64,000 nt of DNA from Mesorhizobium sp. Z1-4 (GTDB lineage Bacteria; Pseudomonadota; Alphaproteobacteria; Rhizobiales; Rhizobiaceae), in NCBI RefSeq assembly GCF_004000235.1, contig NZ_RCIO01000004.1, positions 54,555-118,554 of the forward strand, read 5' to 3'. Positions 37,024-46,016 of this stretch are shown here, piece after piece. The notes under the pieces were generated by a model. The model was given only the letters and a program-made list of their open reading frames with translations, was not told the origin of the DNA and did not search any database. A program made the position numbers and the translations under genes. Position 1 is the first letter of the stretch. Each line of letters opens with the position of its first letter.

Positions 37024-37638
37024 CTACTGCCTCGGGCGAATGATCCCGACCTCAACGCCCATGATGACCACGCGCTCATCGTCCACCGGCTCCGGCCGGG
37101 ACGGGCCGGTTTTTGCGGAATGCGTGACGATGTAGGGCGGTTCAAACCGGCGCATGACCGTTTCGGCCCGGCCTGTTGCCAGATCCGTGAGCTGGGCGCA
37201 GACGACATCGCCGGCGCGCGCGCGGCGGTTCTGATCGATCATCAGCACATCGCCGGGGTATACGCCAAGCAAATCTAGGGCCCAGCCCCGCATGACCCAG
37301 GGCTCTACGCCTGGCCGGTTGCTTTTGTGCGCAGCGATCGCGGCTTCGACCCATGCTGGCAGCCGTTCCTCTGAATGCTTGTCATAGGGGACGGCTTCAC
37401 TTTCACCGAAACCCGGAAGCTTTCGCTGCCCCGGAAACACGTGCTTCGGGATTCCCGTGTAGCTTGAAATCTTGTCGAGGGACCGGCCGGTTATGGTCAG
37501 CGTTCCGGTGCCGTCATTGAGGTAGCGGGTAACCGTGGAGGCAGCGAGGCCGGCGTTCAGCGCGAGCTGCGACGGCGACATGTTCATGTAGCGTGCGACC
37601 GCCCGCAGCCATTCCTTCGTGTCGTTGTCCTGCGTCAT
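37024..37638 (-). CDS. CI-like prophage repressor with degenerate S24 domain
   Basis: 204 residues. N-terminal HTH: EWLRAVARYMNMSPSQLALN, AGLAASTVTRYLND. The C-terminal part has the LexA/CI-type arrangement (YPGDVLMIDQNRRARAGDVV, PYIVTH, VVIMGVEVGIIRP), but the catalytic Ser position reads RGWALDLLG and no conserved Lys is seen, so autocleavage is unlikely. The ATG at 37638 has no Shine-Dalgarno; the transcript may be leaderless. Convergent with the lipoprotein gene (14-bp gap), divergent from a small HTH gene. Confidence 0.8.
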   Translation of the reverse strand: MTQDNDTKEWLRAVARYMNMSPSQLALNAGLAASTVTRYLNDGTGTLTITGRSLDKISSYTGIPKHVFPGQRKLPGFGESEAVPYDKHSEERLPAWVEAAIAAHKSNRPGVEPWVMRGWALDLLGVYPGDVLMIDQNRRARAGDVVCAQLTDLATGRAETVMRRFEPPYIVTHSAKTGPSRPEPVDDERVVIMGVEVGIIRPRQ

Positions 37639-37695
37639 CGGACGCAAAATTACTGGGGAACTCGCTGATAAGCGCACACACACCCGCCTTGCAAA

Positions 37696-37713
37696 ATGAG
37701 CGAACTCGCTTAT
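37696..37713. promoter_or_regulatory. Repressor operator OR (ATGAGCG-N4-CGCTTAT)
   Basis: An 18-bp dyad matching the one at 36492-36509 (one arm mismatch), lying in the repressor/early-operon divergent promoter. A weaker half-site AACTCGCTGAT is at 37659-37669, and GTGATTCGC occurs twice at a 16-bp spacing (37722, 37738). Confidence 0.6.
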
Positions 37714-37747
37714 CACGGTAAGTGATTCGCAAGCAAGGTGATTCGCT

Positions 37748-37939
37748 TTGAGCCTGATTTCAGAGATCGACAGCCGCCGAGCCAAACATGGCATCCGCCA
37801 GGCGGTGCTGTGCAAGCAGGCTCGCGTACATCCGACGACCTATTCGGCACTAAAGAGCCGCCGGCGTGGCGCGCACTCGCGCACTCTCGAGAAGCTTGCT
37901 GCAGCATTGGACGCATTGATCGAGAGAGGGGCGCGCTGA
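37748..37939 (+). CDS. Small Cro-like HTH protein
   Basis: 63 residues from a TTG with AAGG upstream. SLISEIDSRRAKHGIRQAVL, CKQARVHPTTYSALKSRRRG and TLEKLAAALDAL form a helix-turn-helix of the XRE/Cro type. First gene of the rightward early operon, opposite the repressor: the position of Cro. Its stop overlaps the next start. Confidence 0.65.
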   Translation: MSLISEIDSRRAKHGIRQAVLCKQARVHPTTYSALKSRRRGAHSRTLEKLAAALDALIERGAR

Positions 37940-38172
37940 TGGAAGAATATGGCGTTTCACCTGCCATGAACACGCTGCGCGCATACCGCGAGGCCGAAGC
38001 GCGGGAACGCCGCGAGGCCGCCGTGGCGCGGGTGCGCACGATCGTTGCCCAGTCCATGCTTGCCGACCTGCCCGAACCGCAGCCCGGCGACCGGATCGGC
38101 GCGCACAAGGTTCATCTAGCCGCCGGCGTCAGCCCGCTGGCGATCGTCTGCGCCTGGCATGCGTGGCCATGA
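37939..38172 (+). CDS. Hypothetical phage protein
   Basis: 77 residues from an ATG overlapping the previous stop by one base (TGATG). The N-terminal half is a charged helix (AYREAEARERREAAVARVRT); the end is short and hydrophobic. No family recognised. Confidence 0.55.
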   Translation: MEEYGVSPAMNTLRAYREAEARERREAAVARVRTIVAQSMLADLPEPQPGDRIGAHKVHLAAGVSPLAIVCAWHAWP

Positions 38173-38543
38173 AACCGCTCACCGTCCTTGTCAGCGTGCC
38201 GGCCGGCGACAAGCCGCCTTTGCGGCGGGTGGCCGGGCTGCTGGACGATGACGCGACCATTGCAGTGGCGCTGATGGCCGAGGGCGACAACCAGGCCGAA
38301 CCCGAAATCACCTTTCAGATCGCCGAGGGCCAGCAGCTGGCCGAGGCAGTGCTGGCCGGCAACGACCGCGCCAAAACCACGCCGGGGCTTGCCCGGATAT
38401 TGAGCGCCTCGGTCGCGGTTTTGTGCCGCGTTGCGCTGTCGGCCGGGGCTCTAAGGGAAATCGAGCATGGAAACGCGGATGGACTTTGCAGAGATCGAGG
38501 CGAAGCGGGCCAGGATGGACATTCCGGCGACGACGCTGTGTAG
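38169..38543 (+). CDS. Hypothetical phage protein
   Basis: 124 residues from the ATG that overlaps the previous stop (ATGA). MKPLTVLVSVPAGDKPPLRR, then LDDDATIAVALMAEGD. The last 25 residues overlap the next gene by 77 bp, unusually long for this compact operon; a sequencing or real frameshift could have extended it. No family recognised. Confidence 0.5.
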   Translation: MKPLTVLVSVPAGDKPPLRRVAGLLDDDATIAVALMAEGDNQAEPEITFQIAEGQQLAEAVLAGNDRAKTTPGLARILSASVAVLCRVALSAGALREIEHGNADGLCRDRGEAGQDGHSGDDAV

Positions 38544-38997
38544 GGCCGCCAATGTGGGCCTGCGCACCTATCAACAGGCGCGCGACGGCGCGACGAAGCA
38601 GCCGCGCCCGGCCACGCTCGGGCGGCTGGCGACTGCGCTCAACCGCTTCCGGCTCGGTTTCGGGGGCGAGGCGCAGGACATTGCCCCGCATGCGGCCTAC
38701 CGCGCCTGCCTGGTGGTGGCTGCCTTCGCCATGAAGGCCGACCCGCGCCAGGTGCTCAATTCCGACCCGACCAGGCGGGCCACTCTGGACCCCGACTGGC
38801 TGGCGGCCGCGCGGGTGCGGCGCGTCGGCTACTACATCGCCTCGCAATTCGGCGGCTTCCGCATTTCGGACCTTGCGCGCGCGGCCGGCGTGACCAAACA
38901 GGCGATCAGCTCGGCGCTGAAAGAGCTTTACGACGAACGCGACACCGACGCGGACCTGGCGCGCGTGCTGGGCCGGCTTGAGGAGATTTTTGAATGA
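38467..38997 (+). CDS. HTH DNA-binding phage protein
   Basis: 176 residues. The N-terminal part has an XRE-like HTH ([34 protein letters not shown]). The C-terminal part [40 protein letters not shown] is a second HTH, somewhat like the DnaA or ParB-type helical domain. Perhaps a replication or transcription regulator. Stop overlaps the GapR-like start. Confidence 0.65.
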   Translation: METRMDFAEIEAKRARMDIPATTLCRAANVGLRTYQQARDGATKQPRPATLGRLATALNRFRLGFGGEAQDIAPHAAYRACLVVAAFAMKADPRQVLNSDPTRRATLDPDWLAAARVRRVGYYIASQFGGFRISDLARAAGVTKQAISSALKELYDERDTDADLARVLGRLEEIFE

Positions 38998-39284
38998 GCG
39001 AGGTTGTGAGCTTTCCCGGCGAGCGTTCGGTACCGGAACCGGAAGCCGCGCAGACGGTGGCGGCCGGGCAGCTGCGCGCCTTCATCGAGCGCATCGAGCG
39101 TCTGGACGAAGACGCCAGGGCGCTGAACGAAGACCGCAAGGAAGTCTATGCCGAGGCGAAAGGCAGCGGTTTCGACACCAAGGCGATGAAAACGATCATC
39201 GCCATGCGCCGCAAAGACCCCGACCAGCGCCACGAAGAAGAAGCCATGGTCGAGCTCTACAAAGCCGCGCTGGGGATGAACTGA
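38994..39284 (+). CDS. GapR-like (DUF2312) DNA-binding protein
   Basis: 96 residues. [60 protein letters not shown] is the conserved GapR/DUF2312 sequence. In Caulobacter GapR encircles overtwisted DNA and supports replication by stimulating topoisomerases. Here it is phage-encoded in an early replication operon, after a 20-residue non-conserved extension. Stop overlaps the methyltransferase start by one base. Confidence 0.88.
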   Translation: MSEVVSFPGERSVPEPEAAQTVAAGQLRAFIERIERLDEDARALNEDRKEVYAEAKGSGFDTKAMKTIIAMRRKDPDQRHEEEAMVELYKAALGMN

Positions 39285-40087
39285 TGACCTATCGCCTGGC
39301 ATCCACGGCGGTCATGGCGCGGCGGGCGGAGCCTGCCGGCAGCCTCGATTTTTTCCCGACCCCGCCCTGGGCCACGCGCGCGCTCTGCACGCATATTCTG
39401 CCGCAGGCCTGGCCCTGGCCGGACCTTTTCAACTGCGCCGCGTGGGATCCCGCATGCGGCGAGGGCCACATGGCGGTGGCGCTGGCGGAATATTTCGTCG
39501 GCGTGCGGGCGAGCGACATTTTCGGCTACGGGTTCAGCAGCCATGTGTCGGATTTTCTGCTCCCCGATCCGGTCTACAGCCCCGAAAGCGACTGGATCAT
39601 TTCCAACCCGCCCTTCAACCGGGCGGCCGAGTTCGTGCATGCGGCTTGCGGCCAGGCGCGGCGCGGCGTGGCCATGCTGGTGCGCACGCAATTTGCCGAG
39701 GGGCAGGCGCGCTACCGCGAGCTGTTCAAAGACATGCCGCCGCAGATCGACGCGGTGTTTACCGAACGCGTGCCGATGCACCGCGGCCGCTGGGTGGTGG
39801 CGCGGTCGAAGGACGGCGGCGGCAGCTCGGCGACCAGCTATTCGTGGATGGTGTGGCTGACCCGGCCGCGCGGCGCGGAATGGCAGCATTCGCGGCGCAT
39901 CTGGATACCGCCCTGCAAGAAACAGCTGACCAAACCAGGCGACTGGCTGACCTTCGGCGGCTGCATGGACGTGCCGGCAAATCACCGCGTGATGAAGCGC
40001 ATCGAGCAGCTGAAACGCGATGTGAAAGCGCCGGCCACGCCGGGCCAGATGCGCGAACTGAAACAGCAGCTGGAGGCGATGATTTGA
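39284..40087 (+). CDS. Phage DNA N6-adenine methyltransferase
   Basis: 267 residues from the ATG at 39284. SAM-binding DPACGEGH at residues 55-62 and the catalytic NPPF at 108-111 identify an N6-adenine methyltransferase; the rest (SLDFFPTPPWATRALC, RRIWIPPCKKQLTKPGDWLT) matches stand-alone phage enzymes. It may protect phage DNA from restriction or tune transcription. No cognate nuclease nearby. Confidence 0.85.
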   Translation: MTYRLASTAVMARRAEPAGSLDFFPTPPWATRALCTHILPQAWPWPDLFNCAAWDPACGEGHMAVALAEYFVGVRASDIFGYGFSSHVSDFLLPDPVYSPESDWIISNPPFNRAAEFVHAACGQARRGVAMLVRTQFAEGQARYRELFKDMPPQIDAVFTERVPMHRGRWVVARSKDGGGSSATSYSWMVWLTRPRGAEWQHSRRIWIPPCKKQLTKPGDWLTFGGCMDVPANHRVMKRIEQLKRDVKAPATPGQMRELKQQLEAMI

Positions 40088-40428
40088 GCTGCAGCTGTCC
40101 CACGTGCGGCCAGGCGCTGCCCTTTTATGACGAATTGCAGGTCGACCCGGCCGGCATTGTGGTGCGGCGCGGCCGTTTCGCGCGGCTTTCCGGGCATGAG
40201 TTCACGATTTTCGAGACGCTGCGCGCTGCTGCCGGCCGTCTCGTCACGCGCGAGGCGCTGATGGCCGTCATTTACCCGCTCGAACAGGATGAGGCGCAGA
40301 TCAGGATTATCGATGTCTGGATCTGCAAGCTGCGCAAGAAGGTGAAGCCGCTCGGCGTCGAAATAGGCACCGCATGGGGCCGCGGCTACCGGCTGATTTC
40401 AAAGGCCCCGGAACAGGAGGCCGCATGA
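40084..40428 (+). CDS. Zinc-knuckle plus PhoB-type winged-helix protein A
   Basis: 114 residues from a TTG overlapping the methyltransferase stop (TTGA). N-terminal CSCPTCGQALPF, then a complete OmpR/PhoB-type winged helix: FARLSGHEFTIFETLRAAAG, VTREALMAVIYPL, IIDVWICKLRKKVKPLGVEI and the wing GRGYRLIS. No receiver domain. Likely a sequence-specific DNA-binding protein. It has a paralogue at 46013-46327. Confidence 0.75.
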   Translation: MSCSCPTCGQALPFYDELQVDPAGIVVRRGRFARLSGHEFTIFETLRAAAGRLVTREALMAVIYPLEQDEAQIRIIDVWICKLRKKVKPLGVEIGTAWGRGYRLISKAPEQEAA

Positions 40429-41228
40429 GCGAGATCAACCGGACGATCGGCAACAAGCCGGAGCTGCAATGGGTCAGCGTCGAGCTGATCGACGTGGACA
40501 ACAACTATCAGCGCGAAATCAAACCGCACCTGGTCGAGAAGATATTGAAGCGGTTCAGCTGGGCAAAGTTCGGCGCCATCGTTTTGTCGCGCGGCGAGGC
40601 CGGCCGCTTCAATGTCGTGGAGGGTCAGCACCGCTGGAAAGCGGCAAGCCTGCATCCCGACGTGTCGGATGTGCCGGCCGTGATCGTGTCCCACGAGGAC
40701 GTGAAGGGCGAAGCCGAAAGCTTCCTGGCCATCAACCGCGACCGCATGGCGGTCACGTCTGTCGAGCAATATTGGGCAGGGCTTACCGCCGGCGACGAGC
40801 GCGCCATCGCCGTGTCGAACGTGCTGCAGTCTGCGCATTGCGATGTGGTGCCGGCGCAGGGCCATTATCGCCCGAATTTGACCAATTCGGTGACGGCGAT
40901 CGACCGCTGCCTGAAACGATACGGCCAAGCCGCCACGCGCCGGGCACTGTTGATCATCCGCGCCGCCTGGCCTGACGACGCCAAGGCGCTACGCGGGACA
41001 CTGATCACTGCTCTGGCGCGTATCATCCGGGCCAACGACAAGACGGTGCAAGACCACGAGCTGACGGCCGCGATCCGCAATCAGAGTTTTGCCCGGCTTA
41101 CCGCACATGCAGAAGGTTTCCGCAAACTCTCCGGCGGCTCGGCCGAGACTGCGCTGACCAAGACGATCGCCGAGCTCTACAACAAGGGTAAGCGGGTCAA
41201 CGTCATCCTTATCGGCGAGGCGCGATGA
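40425..41228 (+). CDS. ParB-like N-terminal nuclease-fold protein
   Basis: 267 residues from an ATG overlapping the previous stop. QWVSVELIDVDNNYQREIKP, RGEAGRFNVVEGQHRWKAA is the ParB/Srx-type domain; the later part is helical (ESFLAINRDRMAVTSVEQYW). Proteins of this type occur in phage replication modules; function here unknown. Confidence 0.78.
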   Translation: MSEINRTIGNKPELQWVSVELIDVDNNYQREIKPHLVEKILKRFSWAKFGAIVLSRGEAGRFNVVEGQHRWKAASLHPDVSDVPAVIVSHEDVKGEAESFLAINRDRMAVTSVEQYWAGLTAGDERAIAVSNVLQSAHCDVVPAQGHYRPNLTNSVTAIDRCLKRYGQAATRRALLIIRAAWPDDAKALRGTLITALARIIRANDKTVQDHELTAAIRNQSFARLTAHAEGFRKLSGGSAETALTKTIAELYNKGKRVNVILIGEAR

Positions 41229-42415
41229 CCTCCGATCTGCCTGTCATCAAGCAGGGCCTCATCGACCGGATTGAGGAAGTCTGCCGGCGGCTTCTGCCCG
41301 ATGGCCGCATGGAGGGCGGCCAGTGGGTTTCGTTCAACCCGATCACCGGCGACTATCGGCCGGGCCGGCTGCCGGCGCTGAAAATCCGCATCCATGGCGG
41401 GGTGGCCGGCGCCTGGAAGGACTGGCGCGATGGCGAGAAAGGCGACGCCCTGGCGCTGGTTGCCTATGTGCTGACCGGCGACACCAGGGCCACCAAACAG
41501 GCGCTGGCCTGGGGGCGTGATTTCCTCGGGCTTGCCCAGATGACCCGCGCGGATCGACTGGCGCTCGCCGAGCAGGGCAGGAAGCACAAACAGGCGCAGG
41601 ACGAGCGCGCCGCGAGATCGCGCGCCTACAAGCTGAAATCGGCCGAACAGCTGTTTTCCGTACACGGGGAAACCTCGCGCGACATCGGCCCCGCCGGCTG
41701 CCCGCATGGCACGTTTCCGTTCTGCGGTGCTGCCGGCCATGTGTCGCCGGCCGAGCGCCACGCGCAAGCCTATTTCGCGGCGAGGCAAGTGCCGATCGCC
41801 GACGCGCCGGCGGACGTGGCGGCCGCTCTTGCCCGCACCATGCGCTTTTCGCCGGCGACGGAATACTGGCGCGGCGCGACCTGGAAGACCGAGGGGCTGC
41901 GCAAGATCAAGGCGGAGGCCGGGCCGCTCTATCCGGCCGTGCATTCGGCCATGCGCAATGCGACCGGCATCGTGACGGCGTGCCATGTGACGTTTCTGGA
42001 CCCGGCCGCGCCCGCCAAGGCGCCGGTCGCGCCGGCCAAGCTGATGTGGGGCGAGGCGCGCGGCGCGGTGATCGAGCTTTCCACCGGCCCGGCCGGCGAA
42101 CCCTTCTGGCTTGCCCGCGAGCCGGCGCCGCTGATCATCGCGGAAGGCATCGAGACCGCGCTTTCCTTCGCCGTCAACCAGGAAGAAGCGCGCGTGTGGG
42201 CCGGCGGCTCGCTGGCCGGGATCTGCCAAGCGCCGGTCGGTCTCGACTGCGTCTCGTGGATCCTTTTCGCCCGGGACAACAATGTGGGGAACCCCCAGGC
42301 ACAGCAGCAATTCGAGGCGGCGCTGGCCGAGCTCGAAAGCCACGGCAAACGCGTCGTCGTGAAGGCCAGTCACGTCGGCGACGATTTCAACGACCTGGCA
42401 AAAGGAGACGATTGA
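41225..42415 (+). CDS. Toprim-domain phage primase
   Basis: 396 residues. An N-terminal region with GDYRPGRLPALKIRIHGG, AGAWKDWRDGEKGDALALVA, as in phage primases that copy nucleoid-free templates, and a C-terminal Toprim-like domain with LIIAEGIETALSFAV, VWAGGSLAG and ILFARDNN (acidic metal ligands). A typical zinc finger is not obvious (GCPHGTFPFCG is the only Cys-rich segment). Acts with the helicase gene downstream. Confidence 0.82.
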   Translation: MTSDLPVIKQGLIDRIEEVCRRLLPDGRMEGGQWVSFNPITGDYRPGRLPALKIRIHGGVAGAWKDWRDGEKGDALALVAYVLTGDTRATKQALAWGRDFLGLAQMTRADRLALAEQGRKHKQAQDERAARSRAYKLKSAEQLFSVHGETSRDIGPAGCPHGTFPFCGAAGHVSPAERHAQAYFAARQVPIADAPADVAAALARTMRFSPATEYWRGATWKTEGLRKIKAEAGPLYPAVHSAMRNATGIVTACHVTFLDPAAPAKAPVAPAKLMWGEARGAVIELSTGPAGEPFWLAREPAPLIIAEGIETALSFAVNQEEARVWAGGSLAGICQAPVGLDCVSWILFARDNNVGNPQAQQQFEAALAELESHGKRVVVKASHVGDDFNDLAKGDD

Positions 42416-42419
42416 GGTG

Positions 42420-42659
42420 ATGGACCAAAACGAAGCGCTCGCAATGATGCGTCGTTGCCGGGAGGAGATCGTTTCGCTCCGGCGCGCGAACGCCGAGCTG
42501 GCGCCGAAAGCACAGGCCTATGACGACATGAGCAAGCTAATCCGTGTGGCCATCCCAGAGCGGGCGGTCGGCATGGGTGAGGATCTGGCGTGGACACTCG
42601 ACAAGCGCATTCGTGAAGTCGAGGCCGAGCTAGAGGCCTCAAAATCCAACGAGGACTAG
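42420..42659 (+). CDS. Small coiled-coil phage protein
   Basis: 79 residues from the ATG at 42420 (a GTG three bases earlier is possible). MDQNEALAMMRRCREEIVSL and TLDKRIREVEAELEASKSN are long charged helices. AAAGGAG lies upstream. No family recognised. Confidence 0.6.
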   Translation: MDQNEALAMMRRCREEIVSLRRANAELAPKAQAYDDMSKLIRVAIPERAVGMGEDLAWTLDKRIREVEAELEASKSNED

Positions 42660-42663
42660 CGCG

Positions 42664-42984
42664 ATGGCCGGAAAGAAACACAGTCCCAAGCGGGGCATAG
42701 CTCCTCCCCGGCGCATCAGGGTCAACGGCCGTGTCGTCGTTGAAGGCAGCGAGTCCCACAAGCGAGCGTTAGCGCAGAGGAAGCCTGCAACGGTTTCGCA
42801 GCTGCGCGACCGGATTACCGATCTCGAAGTCGAGAACAGTCACCTCTACGAACGGCTCGCAGAACGCGAGAACCAGTTTCTTGAAGCCGTTGCGGTCAAG
42901 GACGCACTCATCAGTGAGTTGCGCGAAAGGCGGTTCGGCAAACGGGTGACGGCCACCGATCTGCAAAATCCGATCCCCTTCTAA
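42664..42984 (+). CDS. Coiled-coil phage protein
   Basis: 106 residues: a basic N-terminus (MAGKKHSPKRGIAPPRRIRV), then a coiled coil ATVSQLRDRITDLEVENSHL to about residue 92. Function unknown. Confidence 0.6.
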   Translation: MAGKKHSPKRGIAPPRRIRVNGRVVVEGSESHKRALAQRKPATVSQLRDRITDLEVENSHLYERLAERENQFLEAVAVKDALISELRERRFGKRVTATDLQNPIPF

Positions 42985-43010
42985 CCCCTGAAAAACGAGG
43001 ACAAACGACG

Positions 43011-43958
43011 ATGGCAAAGAGCAGGAAAAGAACCAATGCGCAAAACCCGAAAACGAAAGCCGCAACTGCGGCTGATCAGCGTCAGCCTTCGGTCGCGGCC
43101 GAAGGGCCGGCAGAGACTGAAACCGATCTCACCGATGGAGCTGCTGCGCAGGGAACGGATGATCGAGGCGCAGATGCAGCGGCTGGCGGCCAGGGAGACA
43201 GCAACATGGCTTCCAAGGCCGATGCCACCGGGGAGGCTGTATCCGGTTCCGGCAACGCCGGGCCAGTGGATGGTGCTGCACTAGGAGCAAGCGAGAATGT
43301 GGACACCGCCGCCGATGCTGGAAATGCGCAAACTGCTGGCGCCAACGATGCGGCCGCAGCTGCTAGCCCGGGACCGGCTGCAGAAAACGCCCAGGCCCCG
43401 GCCGGAGGCGGGGAAAAGCCGCCCGCTGCCGCGCAAGGCGGGGAAATGCAAGGCGCTGCTGATGCTGCGCCGGATGCGCCCGATGCTGGCGCAGCTGAAA
43501 CCGAAGAAGCGCCGGCCATGCCCGACCATCCGCTGATGCTCGATCCAAATGCGCTTGCGGCCGGGCTGGCCGCCAGTGCCGCCTATGGCACCCGCGAACC
43601 GCGCCCGACAGTCGATACCGGCTTTGTCGGCGGCGGCGACCTCTCGCTTGACCGGATGAACACGGCCGCCGCCTTCGTGCGTGGCAACCCCGACGCACCG
43701 GCAGGTGCGATTCCCATCGAATTGAAGCTGAAAGGTTTTCGCGATTTGCCGGAGCAGGGGCTGCGCGAAATGGCGGCCTGGGATGTCTTCGCCTTCACGC
43801 TGAAACGGCTCGACGCGCTGGACGCGGAGATTGACCGCCGGCGCGAGCAGGCGGAGCGCGAAGCGAAGCCGCCACAACGGCCGGTGGCGCATGGCAAGCT
43901 GGCAATGACGCCGGCCGAGCCGCCATTCAGCCCGTCCGGCTTTTCCCCTCGGCACTAG
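43011..43958 (+). CDS. Ala/Gly-rich low-complexity phage protein
   Basis: 315 residues. Residues about 20-175 are low-complexity, rich in Ala, Gly, Asp, Glu and Pro. The C-terminal 130 residues are ordered-looking: AAFVRGNPDAPAGAIPIELK, LKGFRDLPEQGLREMAAWDV, FAFTLKRLDALDAEIDRRRE. Ends in the last gene position before a strong terminator. Function unknown; a fairly open second frame overlaps its 5' part but lacks signals. Confidence 0.6.
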   Translation: MAKSRKRTNAQNPKTKAATAADQRQPSVAAEGPAETETDLTDGAAAQGTDDRGADAAAGGQGDSNMASKADATGEAVSGSGNAGPVDGAALGASENVDTAADAGNAQTAGANDAAAAASPGPAAENAQAPAGGGEKPPAAAQGGEMQGAADAAPDAPDAGAAETEEAPAMPDHPLMLDPNALAAGLAASAAYGTREPRPTVDTGFVGGGDLSLDRMNTAAAFVRGNPDAPAGAIPIELKLKGFRDLPEQGLREMAAWDVFAFTLKRLDALDAEIDRRREQAEREAKPPQRPVAHGKLAMTPAEPPFSPSGFSPRH

Positions 43959-43989
43959 GAACCTCTCCTCCTACTGGTGCCGTGCACGG

Positions 43990-44028
43990 CCGGCGGGCCT
44001 GACCAATCTCCCCAGGCCCGCCGGTTTT
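43990..44028 (+). terminator. Rho-independent terminator inside the early region
   Basis: CCGGCGGGCCTG (43990-44001) pairs with CAGGCCCGCCGG (44013-44024), followed by TTTT. It separates the primase block from the helicase gene. Confidence 0.8.
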
Positions 44029-44123
44029 ATCTCCTCGGGGCGCTCGCCCTTAAGCTCCTCGGGAACGCCTCGTCGCTGGCGAACGCGCGACCGACATCAA
44101 CGTGACATCAGGCTGGTTCGCAT

Positions 44124-46016
44124 TTGCCCAAGAAGCCACAGACACAGACCGGCGCCCGCGCCATCCGCGCCATCTTCGCCGATGCCAAGCATGAGGCGGT
44201 GGACGATCCGGCAAGCCTGGAGACCGCCGACCCGAACCTGCCGCGCGACGGCATCAAAGCAGGTGAGTGGGAAGGCGCACCATATGACCGCATGCCGCCG
44301 GCCGAGCTCGGCAACAAGGTGCGGGTAGTTGGGCGCGATGCGGAAGGTCTTGTTTACGCCATTTCGACCACCGGCCATATGCGCCGGATGGAAAAATGGG
44401 ACGTGCAGTCGCTGACCGACCTTTACGCGCCCGACGCCAACAGTCTGCTGTTTTTCTGGCCCGCGCGCGGCAAGAAAATGGTCTACGACCCCGAGCTGGA
44501 AAAGATGGTCGAAAAGCTGGTTGTCAATCGCGTCGAGCGGGACAAGGCCATGATGTGCATGATCAACGAGGCGGCCAGGAAGCCCGATTTCGACCCCAAC
44601 ACACAGCATCGCGGCCGTGGCGGCTGGGAAGACAAGCAGGGGCGTTTCATCTGGCATTCGGGCGGCTGGCTCTGGTCGGTGAAGCCAAAGGGCGCGGCCA
44701 CACAGCTGGAGCGCTCGCGGCCGGCCCAGCATGAGGGCTTTCTGTATACGCGCCAGGCCGGCACGATCGAGCCATGGAACGAGGCCGTGGCGGCGCAGGA
44801 GAGCCCCGCCAGGCGCATTCTTGAGGATCTGCGCACATGGAACTGGCAGCGGCCGTTTCTCGACCCGCTGCTGGTGCTTGGCTGGATTGCTACCGCGCTG
44901 ATGGGCGGCGCGCTGAAAGCCCGGCCGATCGTGTTCACGACCGGCGGCGCCGGCGTGGGCAAAAGCCGGCTGCAGGAGCTGGTGCGCTCCGCGCTCGATG
45001 GCGCCGTGATCAACTCGGTGAACACCACGGCCGCCGGCATCTATCAACGCGTGAAGCTCGATGCGCTGCCCTTCATGGTCGACGAGCTGGAATCGAAACC
45101 CGGCTCGACCAGGGCCGAAAGCGTGATCGAGCTGGCGCGCGTGGCCTATACCGGCGGCGACATTTCACGCGGCGGCCAGGACCATGAGGCGACCACCTTC
45201 ACGGCGCGCAATTCGTTCTTCTTTTCCGCCATCATTCCCCCGCCCATGGGCGCGCAGGACAAAACCCGCATGGCGATTCTCAACCTGCAGCAGCTGGAGC
45301 GGCCGGGCAATTCCGGCCGCGAACTGATCCTGCAGCCCGAGACGGACGGCCGCATGCTGTTGCGCCAGGTGATGGACGGCTGGACCGATTTCCGCGACCG
45401 GCTTTTGCCCGACTATGCGACCATTCTTTCGGCCCAGGGCATGAGTGCGCGGGCGATCGACACCTATGGCACGCTGCTGGCGGCCGCGCAGCTCCTGATC
45501 GGCGAGGAAGCCATGGAAGATGTCGGCCTGCCTGTGACCGACGCCGAGAGCCTGGGCGCGGCGATCGCCACCGCGACGGAGGCCGACCGCACCGAAAATC
45601 TCGACCACTGGCACAAGGCCGTGGACATGCTCTACCAGTCCTCGATCGAGGCCTGGCGCGACGGCGTGAAACCGACCGTGGGCGAAGTGTGCGACCTGTT
45701 CATGCGCGGCAACTTCACCAGGGAGGAGGCCCGTATTCGCCTGCAGCTGGTCAATCTGGGCGTCATGGATGCCACCTGGGCCGGGCCCAACGCCGGGCCG
45801 GTGCTGGCCATACCCGGCGACGGCCAGGTGCTGCGGCGCATCTATGCCGACAGCGAGTTCAAGCAGGGCAACTGGATTGCCGCCTTGAAGCAGGCGCCCA
45901 GGGGCATCGTGCATGCCGGCAAGAAGGTGAAGATAAACGGCTCGACCAGGCACTGCCTGCTGCTGGACCTGAAAGCCTTCGACCAATACGCCGCCACCGG
46001 GGAGAAGCCGAGGTGA
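44124..46016 (+). CDS. Phage replicative helicase/ATPase
   Basis: 630 residues from a TTG at 44124 (an upstream stop leaves no ATG before conserved sequence). P-loop GGAGVGKS at residues 274-281, Walker B-like FMVDEL at 317-322, then a Gln-rich Sensor region with GGQDHEATTFTARNSFFFSA. This arrangement resembles DUF927-type and P4-alpha-related phage helicases. Together with the Toprim primase it forms the replication pair. Stop overlaps the next start. Confidence 0.78.
   Translation: MPKKPQTQTGARAIRAIFADAKHEAVDDPASLETADPNLPRDGIKAGEWEGAPYDRMPPAELGNKVRVVGRDAEGLVYAISTTGHMRRMEKWDVQSLTDLYAPDANSLLFFWPARGKKMVYDPELEKMVEKLVVNRVERDKAMMCMINEAARKPDFDPNTQHRGRGGWEDKQGRFIWHSGGWLWSVKPKGAATQLERSRPAQHEGFLYTRQAGTIEPWNEAVAAQESPARRILEDLRTWNWQRPFLDPLLVLGWIATALMGGALKARPIVFTTGGAGVGKSRLQELVRSALDGAVINSVNTTAAGIYQRVKLDALPFMVDELESKPGSTRAESVIELARVAYTGGDISRGGQDHEATTFTARNSFFFSAIIPPPMGAQDKTRMAILNLQQLERPGNSGRELILQPETDGRMLLRQVMDGWTDFRDRLLPDYATILSAQGMSARAIDTYGTLLAAAQLLIGEEAMEDVGLPVTDAESLGAAIATATEADRTENLDHWHKAVDMLYQSSIEAWRDGVKPTVGEVCDLFMRGNFTREEARIRLQLVNLGVMDATWAGPNAGPVLAIPGDGQVLRRIYADSEFKQGNWIAALKQAPRGIVHAGKKVKINGSTRHCLLLDLKAFDQYAATGEKPR

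Noticed and set aside
43036-43284. Second frame within the Ala/Gly-rich gene
   Set aside because: No start signal and no domain; high-GC repeats keep several frames open.
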